This document shows, one piece after another, positions 1-5,770 of a stretch of 5,770 bases of DNA. Source of the DNA: Armatimonadota bacterium (GTDB lineage Bacteria; Sysuimicrobiota; Sysuimicrobiia; Sysuimicrobiales; Humicultoraceae); NCBI GenBank assembly GCA_016199305.1, contig JACQGZ010000079.1:1-5770 (forward strand). Direction: 5' to 3'. Every line of letters begins with the position of its first letter. The first letter of the stretch is position 1. Made by a program: the position numbers and the translations under genes. Below the pieces are notes generated by a model. That model worked only from the letters and a program-made list of their open reading frames with translations, was not told the origin of the DNA and ran no database searches.

Positions 1-1163
1 CCGTCGTAGCCGGGCCTGATCAGGACCTGGCCTTCCCGCACGCGGCGCAACCCCTCGACGACGCGGGGCGAGGCCGTCCCCACCAGATCGTCCAGCGGGA
101 CGTCCAGGAGGATGTGAAACTCCCCGCCGAATGCCCGGCAGAGTTTGAAGTATTCCTCCCGCACCCCGCCGGTCCCCACGGCCGCGCCGCGGGCCTCCGC
201 GATGATCTCTTCCAGTGGGATCAGGTTGCGATAGGGGACGGCGCCTTCCGGCACATAGCCGCCTTCACGGTCGGCGAGGGCCTCCACACGGTGCATCACC
301 CCCACCGTGAGCGGGCGCCGGCACACCGGGCAGACGCCGCCGAGCGCCTTGGTCTCTTTGGGGGAGAGACGCTGGTCGCAGTTGCGGTGGCCGTCGAAGT
401 GATACTTCCCCTCCTCCGGGAAGAATTCGATGGTGTAGAGAAAGCGCGAGGTGTCCCGCTCCCGCAGGATGCGCACCAGCTCGCCGTAGTCGGAGTCCAT
501 CTCGAAAACGTTGGCTTCGCGCCCCAGCTTGGCCGGCGAGTGCGCGTCGGAGTTGCTCACCAGCATCACCCGGTCCAACTCGGAGAGGCGCCAGTTCATG
601 GGGGGATCGCTGGAGAGCCCCGTCTCCACCGCGGCGATGTGCCGGGTCTGATCGCGAAAGCACTCTTTCAGGGCATCGAACCCCGAGTTGGAGCCGTAGA
701 GGGAGAACCACGGCGTCCAGGCGTGCGCGGGAATGACCAGGCACTCCGGCGAGAGCTCGACGATGTACTCGACCAGTTTGTCCGAGGGCAGGGAGAGGGT
801 CGGCCGGCCGTCGGCCATCAGGTTCCCGAAGCGCCCCAGCACGGCGTTGATCCGTTCTACCACCTCAAAAGACGGCGCCAGGATCAGATTGTGGATCTTC
901 CGCAGCCGGCCCCCCTGCGGATAGATGTTCGAGACTTCGACGGTGAGCAGAAAGTGGACGCCGTCGTAGGTAAAGAGCCCGCGGCCGTTGGGTTTGAGTT
1001 TGGCCCGCAGTTCCCGGAACCAGACGGGATGGGTGAAATCTCCGGTGCCGACCAGCGAGATGCCCTTGATCTTACACCAGCGGGCCAGATTCTCCACGTC
1101 CATGTCCCGGCTGGTGGCCCGACTGTACTTCGAGTGCAGGTGGAGATCGGCAATCACCCGCAT
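1..1163 (-). CDS. Endonuclease Q family protein (PHP-domain DNA repair nuclease), 3' end cut off by window edge
   Basis: I translated this gene from 1163 leftwards: 387 uninterrupted codons run to the window edge. The N-terminus carries the PHP metal-binding motif D6-L-H8-L-H10-S. Further likely metal or active-site segments are GTGDFTHP (39-46), E76 in VEVSN, PAHAW (145-149) and SNSDAH (203-208). A zinc-finger-like region follows, with C262 after GHRN and C278-P-V-C281, then GVMHRVEALADR (288-299). The visible end, PGYDG, resembles the GYDG motif near the family C-terminus, so only a short tail should be missing. This layout matches the TIGR00375/EndoQ family. Characterised archaeal and Bacillus members nick DNA 5' of uracil, hypoxanthine, xanthine and abasic sites. 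A role in repair of deaminated bases is inferred from family. ATG at 1163 fits the family N-terminus; no good Shine-Dalgarno is visible. It is the last visible gene of the minus cluster, 32 bases after the cupin stop. Confidence 0.88.
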   Translation of the reverse strand, partial: MRVIADLHLHSKYSRATSRDMDVENLARWCKIKGISLVGTGDFTHPVWFRELRAKLKPNGRGLFTYDGVHFLLTVEVSNIYPQGGRLRKIHNLILAPSFEVVERINAVLGRFGNLMADGRPTLSLPSDKLVEYIVELSPECLVIPAHAWTPWFSLYGSNSGFDALKECFRDQTRHIAAVETGLSSDPPMNWRLSELDRVMLVSNSDAHSPAKLGREANVFEMDSDYGELVRILRERDTSRFLYTIEFFPEEGKYHFDGHRNCDQRLSPKETKALGGVCPVCRRPLTVGVMHRVEALADREGGYVPEGAVPYRNLIPLEEIIAEARGAAVGTGGVREEYFKLCRAFGGEFHILLDVPLDDLVGTASPRVVEGLRRVREGQVLIRPGYD

Positions 1164-1195
1164 ACCGGTACTTACGCTGCCGGGGAGAGGACTTC

Positions 1196-1531
1196 CTACG
1201 TGCCGGTGCGCCGGGAGCGCCGCGGCGGGGCCCAGAAGACCAGCACCTGCAGATCGGCAACGATGCCGTGAAAGCGGTGCTCGACGCCGGCCGGCACATA
1301 GATGATGGAGCCCGGCTCCACGGGACGATCCTCCCCGTCGACGCGGATCACCGCGCGACCGGCGACGACGTAGTAGACCTCATCCTCGGTGTGCGGAGTC
1401 TGCTCGTCCACCGAGCCCGCCGGCCAGATCGCCAGGCCCACGCTGAGTTCGTCGACGCGGAGGAATTCCTCATAGACGTGATACGACCGGTCCACGGTGC
1501 GCAGCAGGTCGGCGATCTCGAAGGCGCGCAC
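1196..1531 (-). CDS. Small single-domain cupin protein
   Basis: This is a 111-residue single-domain cupin with a GTG start. Cupin motif 1 lies around Q44-T-P-H47-T-E-D-E51 up to G58, and motif 2 is G74-SIIYVP-A-G82-V-E-H85-R-F-H88. H47, E51 and H85 are the likely metal ligands. Q44 stands where many cupins have the first His of the HxH pair. The length is typical for stand-alone cupins. The C-terminus ends in a basic tail (RRSRRTGT, 104-111). Function is not predictable: such cupins may be small dioxygenases, isomerases or ligand sensors. Only two codons (GCC GCC) separate the GTG from the stop of the upstream flavoprotein gene, in the same frame. The nearest purine-rich site (GGAG, 1550-1547) is about 15 bases from the GTG, so translation probably depends on ribosomes finishing the upstream gene. 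The fold is clear; the role is unknown. Confidence 0.88.
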   Translation of the reverse strand: MRAFEIADLLRTVDRSYHVYEEFLRVDELSVGLAIWPAGSVDEQTPHTEDEVYYVVAGRAVIRVDGEDRPVEPGSIIYVPAGVEHRFHGIVADLQVLVFWAPPRRSRRTGT

Positions 1532-1537
1532 GGCGGC

Positions 1538-2818
1538 CTACGTCTTCTCCGCAGCCACCCGGCCGCCCGGTGATGGACTCTCGCGGTCCGCATCCAACAG
1601 CCCGCGGACCAGCGCCCGCAGCACGGCCGGCGCCAGGCGGATCTCCCGCCACGACCGCAGCGCCTGCCCCAGGACCGGACGCAGCAACCGCGACTGGTAC
1701 TGGGTGTCTCCGTGCTCCTCAATCGCCCGCTGCAGCAGCGGGTTCTCCCCGATCGCGCGGATGAGGCGGGAGAGGTCGGGATCGGGCAGGGCATTCAGCA
1801 TCCGGCGTACGGCCCTCGTGAAGAGGAGTTCCCGGCCGAACCGCCGCTGCCACCCCTGCTCATATCGACGCCCCGCCAGAAGGTCCCCGCCGACCATCGC
1901 CGCGCCCGCCGCCGCCGCCAGCCGTCCCGCGACCAGCGAGAAGTAGATCCCCCCGCCGGAAGTGGCCTTCACCTGCCCGGCGGCGTCACCGGCAATGAGC
2001 AATCCCGGCGCAGCGGAGGGCGCCCGGCCGCCCAGGACCGGGATGCGTCCGACGAGCTTGCGCACGAGACGCGCGCCGTGGGCCCGCCGCGAGGTCACCG
2101 GGTGGTCCGCGATCAGGCGTTCCAGGAAGAAGACCGGCGGCCGGTCGGTGAGGCGCGGGTCGATGCACAGGCCCACGCGGCCGGCCCCCCCGCCCAGGGG
2201 CATGATCCAGGCAAAGAACCCCGGCGCCCACTCCCGGCCGAAGTAGAGTTCGGGGGTGTCGTCCGCCTCCAGACGCAGCCCCTCCATTTCATATTGCAGG
2301 CCGTGGATCAGGGCGCGGCGCGGCGCGATCCCCAGGGAGGCGGGCAGGAGCGTGCGCGCACCCTCCGCGTCGATGACCACAGGAGCGCGCATGGTGAGCG
2401 TGCCCCCGCGTCGCTCCGCGTCGACGAGGACGGTCCCGGTGTCGCGCGAACCGCGCCGGGCGCGGACTCCCAGCCTGATCTCCGCCCCCGCCTCGGCGGC
2501 CCGGGCGACCAGCCAGCGATCGAAGAGGTCGCGGTCGACGACGTAGGAGTCAATCTCCCCCCGCCGCACGCCGGCGACGCCGCCGTCCGGGGCGTAGAGC
2601 GTGGCCGCGCGCAGCATCGTCCGCGCCAGTGACAGGGGCAGATCGAACTCGCGGAAGGCATGCACGGAGAGTTTCCCGCTGCAGTGCGTCGGGGCCCCGA
2701 TCTCCCCGTGCTCCTCCAGGAGCACCGTGCGCAGCCCGGCCCGGGCGGCGGTCCAGGCGGCCATCCCGCCGGCCGGCCCGCCGCCGATCACGATGATGTC
2801 AAAACGATCGCCGCTCAT
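1538..2818 (-). CDS. FAD-dependent oxidoreductase, geranylgeranyl reductase family
   Basis: The 426-residue protein begins with a Rossmann FAD-binding motif, G12-x-G14-x-x-G17 after strand FDIIVIG, with acidic E35 at the end of the second strand. The conserved cysteine segment THC46SGKLS is next. The mid-protein stretch YFGREWAPGFFAWIMPLG (192-209) is typical of the geranylgeranyl reductase family. The second FAD motif GDAAG (277-281) is followed by ATSGGGI (285-291). Family members hydrogenate isoprenoid double bonds, for example in chlorophyll side chains, archaeal lipids and menaquinone tails; other relatives are less specific oxidoreductases. Substrate here is unknown. The C-terminal 30 residues or so look like a variable tail. 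The ATG at 2818 has a strong Shine-Dalgarno (GGGGGAGGG, 2830-2822). It is the first gene of the minus cluster and is divergent from the DUF192 gene. Its TAG stop is in frame with the cupin that follows. Confidence 0.9.
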   Translation of the reverse strand: MSGDRFDIIVIGGGPAGGMAAWTAARAGLRTVLLEEHGEIGAPTHCSGKLSVHAFREFDLPLSLARTMLRAATLYAPDGGVAGVRRGEIDSYVVDRDLFDRWLVARAAEAGAEIRLGVRARRGSRDTGTVLVDAERRGGTLTMRAPVVIDAEGARTLLPASLGIAPRRALIHGLQYEMEGLRLEADDTPELYFGREWAPGFFAWIMPLGGGAGRVGLCIDPRLTDRPPVFFLERLIADHPVTSRRAHGARLVRKLVGRIPVLGGRAPSAAPGLLIAGDAAGQVKATSGGGIYFSLVAGRLAAAAGAAMVGGDLLAGRRYEQGWQRRFGRELLFTRAVRRMLNALPDPDLSRLIRAIGENPLLQRAIEEHGDTQYQSRLLRPVLGQALRSWREIRLAPAVLRALVRGLLDADRESPSPGGRVAAEKT

Positions 2819-2821
2819 GAA

Positions 2822-2830
2822 CCCTCCCCC
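2822..2830 (-). promoter_or_regulatory. Shine-Dalgarno of the flavoprotein gene
   Basis: On the minus strand GGGGGAGGG lies four bases (from the end of its GGAGG core) upstream of the ATG at 2818. It fixes that start and is the strongest ribosome binding site in the window. Confidence 0.75.
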
Positions 2831-2864
2831 GGTTCGCGCCGCCGCAGAGTGGCTCCTGCCCTCC

Positions 2865-2893
2865 TGGAAAACCTGTGGCCGTCCTGGTACGTT
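2865..2893 (+). promoter_or_regulatory. Weak candidate promoter for the DUF192-metal transporter cluster
   Basis: TGGAAA and TACGTT are separated by 17 bases. Initiation would fall near 2900, leaving a leader of about 30 bases before the ATG at 2929. The -10 match is poor (three of six), and in GC-rich DNA such pairs arise by chance, so this is a suggestion only. Confidence 0.2.
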
Positions 2894-2928
2894 GTATGAG
2901 CATCAATCGGACCACGGGTGATTCTCTC

Positions 2929-3411
2929 ATGATCCGCGCCTGGCTGCTCCTGACCATTGTGATGATCACGGCCCCCGGGGCCCTCGGCGCTCCGCCCGCC
3001 GGCGGGGCCGACTCGCCCTTCAAGAAGGGCACGCTGGTGCTGCTGGCGCCGGGACGCCGGGTCGTCCTGCAGGTGGACGTGGCCGACACACCGGAGGCCC
3101 GCGCGCGCGGACTGATGCACCGTCAGACCCTCGCCGACAACGCGGGCATGCTCTTCATCTTCGAGGAGCAGCACCGCTGGGGCTTCTGGATGAAGAATAC
3201 CCTGATCCCGCTCTCGATCGCCTTCATCGACCGCCGCTGGCGGGTCGTGGACATCCAGGACATGGCCGTGGCGCCCAGCCCCCGCGACGGGCCCTTCACG
3301 ATCTACGAATCCCGAGCCCCGGCCCTCTACGCGCTGGAGGTGCGCCAGGGCCTCTTCAAGCAGAAGGGCATCGAGGTCGGCGCCCGGGTGGTCTTTACCC
3401 CGCATGAGTGA
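2929..3411 (+). CDS. Secreted DUF192 family protein
   Basis: From ATG 2929 the protein has 160 residues. A Sec signal peptide is visible: R3, a hydrophobic stretch (WLLLTIVMITAPGALG, 5-20) and a likely cleavage near ALGA (18-21). The mature part is a single DUF192 domain with the hallmarks GLMHR (61-65), GMLFIFE (73-79), FWMKNTLIPL (86-95) and YALEVRQGLF (134-143). Position 96 is Ser where many members have Asp (PLD); I recall a proteobacterial subgroup with Ser too. The family's biochemical function is unknown. In-frame starts also exist at GTG 2875 and ATG 2896, but they would put 18 or 11 polar residues before the signal peptide. ATG 2929 is therefore preferred, although no strong Shine-Dalgarno supports it. 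The gene is first in the plus cluster and overlaps the metal-binding lipoprotein gene by 8 bases, implying co-expression. Confidence 0.88.
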   Translation: MIRAWLLLTIVMITAPGALGAPPAGGADSPFKKGTLVLLAPGRRVVLQVDVADTPEARARGLMHRQTLADNAGMLFIFEEQHRWGFWMKNTLIPLSIAFIDRRWRVVDIQDMAVAPSPRDGPFTIYESRAPALYALEVRQGLFKQKGIEVGARVVFTPHE

Positions 3412-4288
3412 CCGGGCGGCGCCGCTGGCCGCCGCGCTGGCCGCCCTGGTCGTGGCCGGATGCGGCGCGCAGGCGGCCGCGCCCACCGGTCTCAGCGTCA
3501 CCGCCTCCATCTTTCCGCTCGCGGAGTTCGCCCGGCGGGTGGGCGGGGAGCGCGTGAACGTGAAGACGCTCATCCCGCCGCGGAGCAAGGCCCACGACTT
3601 TCAGCCCTCCCCGCGGGATCTGGCAGACCTGGCGCGCGCGCGCCTCTTCATCTACAACGGAGCCGGCTTCGAGCCCTGGGCGGCCCGGGTGATCCCGCAG
3701 TTGCCGGCGGGCGCGGTCACGGTGAACGCCACGCAAGGTCTCGCCCTCGCCAACGGCCGCGCCGCCGACCCCCACGTCTGGCTGGATCCCCTCCTGGCCC
3801 TGGAGCAGGTGGCCGCCGTCGGGCGCGGCCTGATCCGCGCCGATCCGGAAGGGCGCGCCGTCTACGAGGCCAACGTCGCCTCCCTGGCGGGCGAGCTGCG
3901 CGCACTGCACGAGGTCTTCGCGGCGGCGCTGGCGACCTGCCGGCGGCGGGAATTCATCACGGCGCACGCGGCGTTTGGCTATCTGGCCAGGCGGTACGGG
4001 CTCGGCATGACGGCGATCCAGGGGCCGTCCGCAGAAGCGGAACCCTCGCCGGGGAGGCTGGCGGCGGTCGTGCGGCTGGCCCGGCAGCATGGCATCCGGG
4101 TCGTGTACACTGATCCTTTGGAACCGTCCCGGGCCGCCGAGGCGGTGGCGCGGGAGGCCGGCGCGACGCTCGGCGTCCTGCACACGCTGGAGGGCCTGAC
4201 GGCAGAAGAGGCGCGCCGGGGGGAAACCTATTTTACGGTGATGCATGAGAACCTCCGACAGCTCGTCCAGGGTTTGGAGTGCCGCTGA
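3404..4288 (+). CDS. znuA: Zinc/manganese-type ABC transporter substrate-binding lipoprotein
   Basis: This 294-residue protein is of the cluster 9 (ZnuA/TroA/PsaA) metal-binding class. A lipoprotein signal peptide ends in the lipobox V-A-G-C20, so the mature protein should be anchored to the outer face of the membrane. Likely ligands are H64 (KAHDFQPSP), H124 (DPHVWLDP), H188 (ITAHAAFGYLARRYG) and acidic D237 (VVYTDPLEPS). A His at the third position is usual in zinc-type ZnuA and in TroA, whereas PsaA-type manganese binders have Glu, so zinc is the best guess. The loop between the first and second ligands lacks the His/Asp-rich insertion of many Gram-negative ZnuA proteins. The ATG sits inside the end of the DUF192 gene (8-base overlap), which suggests translational coupling. 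The ATPase and permease follow directly. Class is confident; metal identity is inferred. Confidence 0.92.
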   Translation: MSDRAAPLAAALAALVVAGCGAQAAAPTGLSVTASIFPLAEFARRVGGERVNVKTLIPPRSKAHDFQPSPRDLADLARARLFIYNGAGFEPWAARVIPQLPAGAVTVNATQGLALANGRAADPHVWLDPLLALEQVAAVGRGLIRADPEGRAVYEANVASLAGELRALHEVFAAALATCRRREFITAHAAFGYLARRYGLGMTAIQGPSAEAEPSPGRLAAVVRLARQHGIRVVYTDPLEPSRAAEAVAREAGATLGVLHTLEGLTAEEARRGETYFTVMHENLRQLVQGLECR

Positions 4289-4298
4289 GATCCCGCCG

Positions 4299-5033
4299 GT
4301 GGCCGAACTGGAGCACGTCTGCTTCAGTTACGGCGCGGAGCGGGCGCTCGACGAGGTGAGCCTAAGGGTCGAACGGGGCGACATCCTCGGGGTGATCGGC
4401 CCGAACGGCTCGGGCAAGACCACCCTGCTGCGCGTCCTGCTCGGCCTGTTGCGGCCGTCCTGCGGCCATGTCCGGCTCTTCGGGACGGAGGTCGCCGCGT
4501 TTCGCCAGTGGCAGCGCGTCGGCTACGTGCCGCAAAAGGCCGCGTTCGATGCCCGGTTCCCCGCCGCTGTTTCGGAGGTGGTCATCAGCGGTCGCTCCGG
4601 GCGCGCCGGGGTGGGGCGGCGCTTCAGCGCGGCCGACCGGGAGGCCGCCCGCCGGGCTCTCGAGGTCATCGGCCTGACGTCGCTGCGGGACCGGCGGATC
4701 GGGGAACTGAGCAGCGGCCAGCAGCAGCGTGTGCTCATCGCCCGCGCCCTCGCCAGCGGCCCCGAACTGCTGCTGCTGGATGAGCCGACCGTGGGGGTGG
4801 ACGTGGACGCGCAAGAGGACTTCTACAGCCTGCTGCGCCGCCTCAACCATGAGGAGGGGGTCACCCTCATCCTGGTCTCGCACGACATCGGCTTCGTGAC
4901 CCAGGAGGTCTCCCGGCTGGCCTGCCTCAACCGGAGCCTGGTCTTCCACGGCAGCCCGGAGGAGGCGGTGCGCAGCGGCGCCCTCGCCGAGATGTACCGC
5001 ACCGACTCCTGGGTGGTGGCGCACCGGCACTGA
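4299..5033 (+). CDS. znuC: Metal ABC transporter ATP-binding protein
   Basis: Read from GTG 4299 the protein has 244 residues, the usual size for ZnuC-type ATPases. Visible motifs are Walker [10 protein letters not shown] (34-42), Q-loop YVPQ (76-79), signature LSSGQQQR (137-144; LSSGQ in place of the common LSGGQ), Walker B LLLLDEP (157-163) with catalytic E162, and H-loop H195 in VSHD. It should hydrolyse ATP on the cytoplasmic side to drive the permease. An upstream in-frame ATG at 4245 would add 18 residues (MRTSDSSSRVWSAAEIPP) and overlap the lipoprotein gene by 44 bases. That extension uses AGA, AGG, GTT, AGT and GCT codons, rare in this window, and it lies before the normal family start ([11 protein letters not shown]). 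I therefore prefer GTG 4299, ten bases after the lipoprotein stop, though its Shine-Dalgarno is weak. Function is confident; the start is moderately so. Confidence 0.92.
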   Translation: MAELEHVCFSYGAERALDEVSLRVERGDILGVIGPNGSGKTTLLRVLLGLLRPSCGHVRLFGTEVAAFRQWQRVGYVPQKAAFDARFPAAVSEVVISGRSGRAGVGRRFSAADREAARRALEVIGLTSLRDRRIGELSSGQQQRVLIARALASGPELLLLDEPTVGVDVDAQEDFYSLLRRLNHEEGVTLILVSHDIGFVTQEVSRLACLNRSLVFHGSPEEAVRSGALAEMYRTDSWVVAHRH

Positions 5034-5035
5034 GG
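5032..5035 (+). promoter_or_regulatory. Shine-Dalgarno of the permease gene
   Basis: GAGG overlaps the TGA stop of the ATPase gene and lies seven bases before GTG 5043. It supports that GTG as the permease start and suggests coupled translation. Confidence 0.55.
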
Positions 5036-5042
5036 CGCAGGC

Positions 5043-5770
5043 GTGCCGGAGATCCTGCAGTACGGGTTCATGCAGCGCGCGCTGCTGGCCGGCGCGATGA
5101 TCGGCACCATCGCCCCCGTGATCGGCATCTTCCTGGTCCCCCGCCGCCTCAGCCTGATCGCCGACGCGCTGGCGCACGTGGCCCTGGCGGGGGTGGCGCT
5201 GGGACTGCTGCTGGGCGCGGCGCCGCTGGCGGGCGCGTTGGCGGTGACAGTAGCGGGCGCGATCGCGATCGAGCGGCTGCGGGGCGCGGGCCGCCTCTCC
5301 GGCGACGCCGCCCTGGCGCTCTTCCTGTCGGGTGGGCTGGCCGTCGCGGTCGTGGTTCTCAGCCTGGCCGGCGGCTTCTCCGTCGACCTCTTCGCCTATC
5401 TCTTCGGCGCGATCACCACGGTGGCGCCCGGCGACCTGTGGCTGATTCTCCCGCTGAGCCTGATGGTGCTGGGGGCGGTGGTCGCACTTTACAAGGACCT
5501 GTTCGCCATCACCTTCGATGAAGAGGGCGCGCGGGTCCAGGGGGTCCCGGTGGACCGGCTGAACCTGCTGCTCACCGTCCTGGTGGCCGTCACCGTGGTG
5601 GTGGCGATGCGGATCGTGGGAGTGCTGCTGACGGGCGCGCTGATCGTCATCCCGGCCGTCACCGCGATGCGGCTGGCCCGCAGCTTCCGCGCCGCCCTCT
5701 GGCTGGCCGTGGCCTGCTCGCTGCTGGCCACCCTGGCGGGCATCACCGCCGCCTTCTACCTCAATATCCC
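5043..5770 (+). CDS. znuB: Metal ABC transporter permease, 3' end cut off by window edge
   Basis: From GTG 5043 the frame stays open to the right edge: 242 codons plus two bases. The protein is strongly hydrophobic, with probable membrane segments near residues 12-32, 42-62, 64-78, 90-110, 130-150, 174-190, 191-210 and 217-240. It belongs to the ABC-3 (ZnuB/TroC/MntB) family. Diagnostic pieces are LSLIADALAHVALAGVALG (36-54), SGDAALALFLS (86-96), VDLFAYLFGAI (114-124), YKDLFAITFDEEGAR (150-164, the usual cytoplasmic segment) and GALIVIPAVTA (198-208). Full members have about 270 residues, so roughly 25-30 are missing. It should form the metal channel with the adjacent ATPase and receive substrate from the lipoprotein. 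Nine bases separate it from the ATPase stop. Confidence 0.92.
   Translation, partial: MPEILQYGFMQRALLAGAMIGTIAPVIGIFLVPRRLSLIADALAHVALAGVALGLLLGAAPLAGALAVTVAGAIAIERLRGAGRLSGDAALALFLSGGLAVAVVVLSLAGGFSVDLFAYLFGAITTVAPGDLWLILPLSLMVLGAVVALYKDLFAITFDEEGARVQGVPVDRLNLLLTVLVAVTVVVAMRIVGVLLTGALIVIPAVTAMRLARSFRAALWLAVACSLLATLAGITAAFYLNI

Larger units (their letters stand above)
2819..2928. other. Divergent intergenic region between the two gene clusters
   Basis: These 110 bases separate the flavoprotein start (minus) from the preferred DUF192 start (plus), so both clusters should have promoters here or just inside the neighbouring genes. On the plus strand a weak sigma70-like pair can be drawn: TGGAAA (2865-2870) and TACGTT (2888-2893), 17 bases apart. 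That is four and three matches to consensus, so it is only a candidate. I saw no convincing minus-strand promoter. An imperfect inverted repeat lies at 2897-2929. No AT-rich palindrome resembling a typical Zur, Fur or MntR box is obvious. Confidence 0.45.

Noticed and set aside
1164..1195. Possible terminator or regulatory element in the 32-base gap between the cupin and EndoQ genes
   Set aside because: No stem followed by a T-run is present. The gap is too short and lacks structure, so the genes are read as one unit.
114..1271. Long plus-strand open frame (385 codons) opposite the EndoQ-family gene
   Set aside because: It lies antisense to a gene with clear family motifs over its whole length. 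Its protein is low-complexity, rich in His, Pro, Gly and Arg, with no recognisable domain. Such frames are common opposite GC-rich coding DNA.
1901..1920. Short GCC-repeat-like tract within the flavoprotein gene
   Set aside because: It is ordinary coding sequence for an Ala-rich helix (AAAAGAAM), so not a regulatory or structural repeat.
1712..2632. Long plus-strand open frame (306 codons) opposite the flavoprotein gene
   Set aside because: It is antisense to a well-supported flavoprotein, has biased Arg/Pro/Gly/Gln composition, and shows no domain or start signal.
2815..3588. Minus-strand open frame (257 codons) opposite the DUF192 gene and the lipoprotein start
   Set aside because: It spans two convincing plus-strand genes and has no recognisable motif; it is a shadow frame.
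3395..4246. Minus-strand open frame (283 codons) opposite the metal-binding lipoprotein gene
   Set aside because: The composition is Arg/Gly-rich, no domain is seen, and the plus strand carries all the ligand motifs of a known family.
4245..4298. N-terminal 18-residue extension of the ABC ATPase from ATG 4245
   Set aside because: It overlaps the real end of the lipoprotein gene, uses codons rare in the window, and precedes the normal family start. It remains possible, but GTG 4299 fits better.
4362..5177. Minus-strand open frame (271 codons) opposite the ABC ATPase and permease
   Set aside because: It is a shadow of a textbook ABC ATPase; its low-complexity sequence is rich in Ala, Gln, Asp and Gly.

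Overview
The window is very GC-rich: almost every codon of the genes ends in G or C. It is gene-dense, with bacterial-style operons and no RNA genes, mobile elements, CRISPR arrays or long repeats that I can see. The gene content points to a high-GC bacterium: an EndoQ-type PHP nuclease, a geranylgeranyl-reductase-family flavoprotein, a DUF192 secreted protein and a lipoprotein-type metal-binding protein with its ABC transporter. EndoQ is known from archaea and scattered bacteria. A deep-branching or thermophile-related lineage is possible, but the sequence alone does not decide the phylum.

The layout is two divergent gene clusters around a short intergenic region at 2819-2928. Reading left (minus strand) from 2818 are an FAD-dependent oxidoreductase (2818-1538), a small single-domain cupin (1531-1196) and an endonuclease Q family protein (1163 to beyond the left edge). 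The gaps are 6 and 32 bases, so this looks like one transcription unit. Reading right (plus strand) from 2929 are a secreted DUF192 protein (2929-3411), a zinc/manganese-type substrate-binding lipoprotein (3404-4288), its ABC ATPase (about 4299-5033) and its membrane permease (5043 to beyond the right edge). These genes overlap or lie within about 10 bases of each other.

The right cluster is a nearly complete high-affinity metal importer of the ZnuABC/TroABC (cluster 9) class. The lipoprotein captures the metal outside the membrane, the permease carries it across, and the ATPase drives transport. The DUF192 protein, of unknown function, overlaps the start of the lipoprotein gene and probably works in the same extracytoplasmic space. 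The left cluster combines a probable isoprenoid-reducing flavoenzyme, a metal-binding cupin and a repair nuclease specific for deaminated bases. I know of no established pathway that joins these three.

I found no clear new biological system. The points most worth a second look are the bacterial EndoQ homologue and its neighbours, the single in-frame stop between the flavoprotein and the cupin, and the DUF192-metal transporter coupling.
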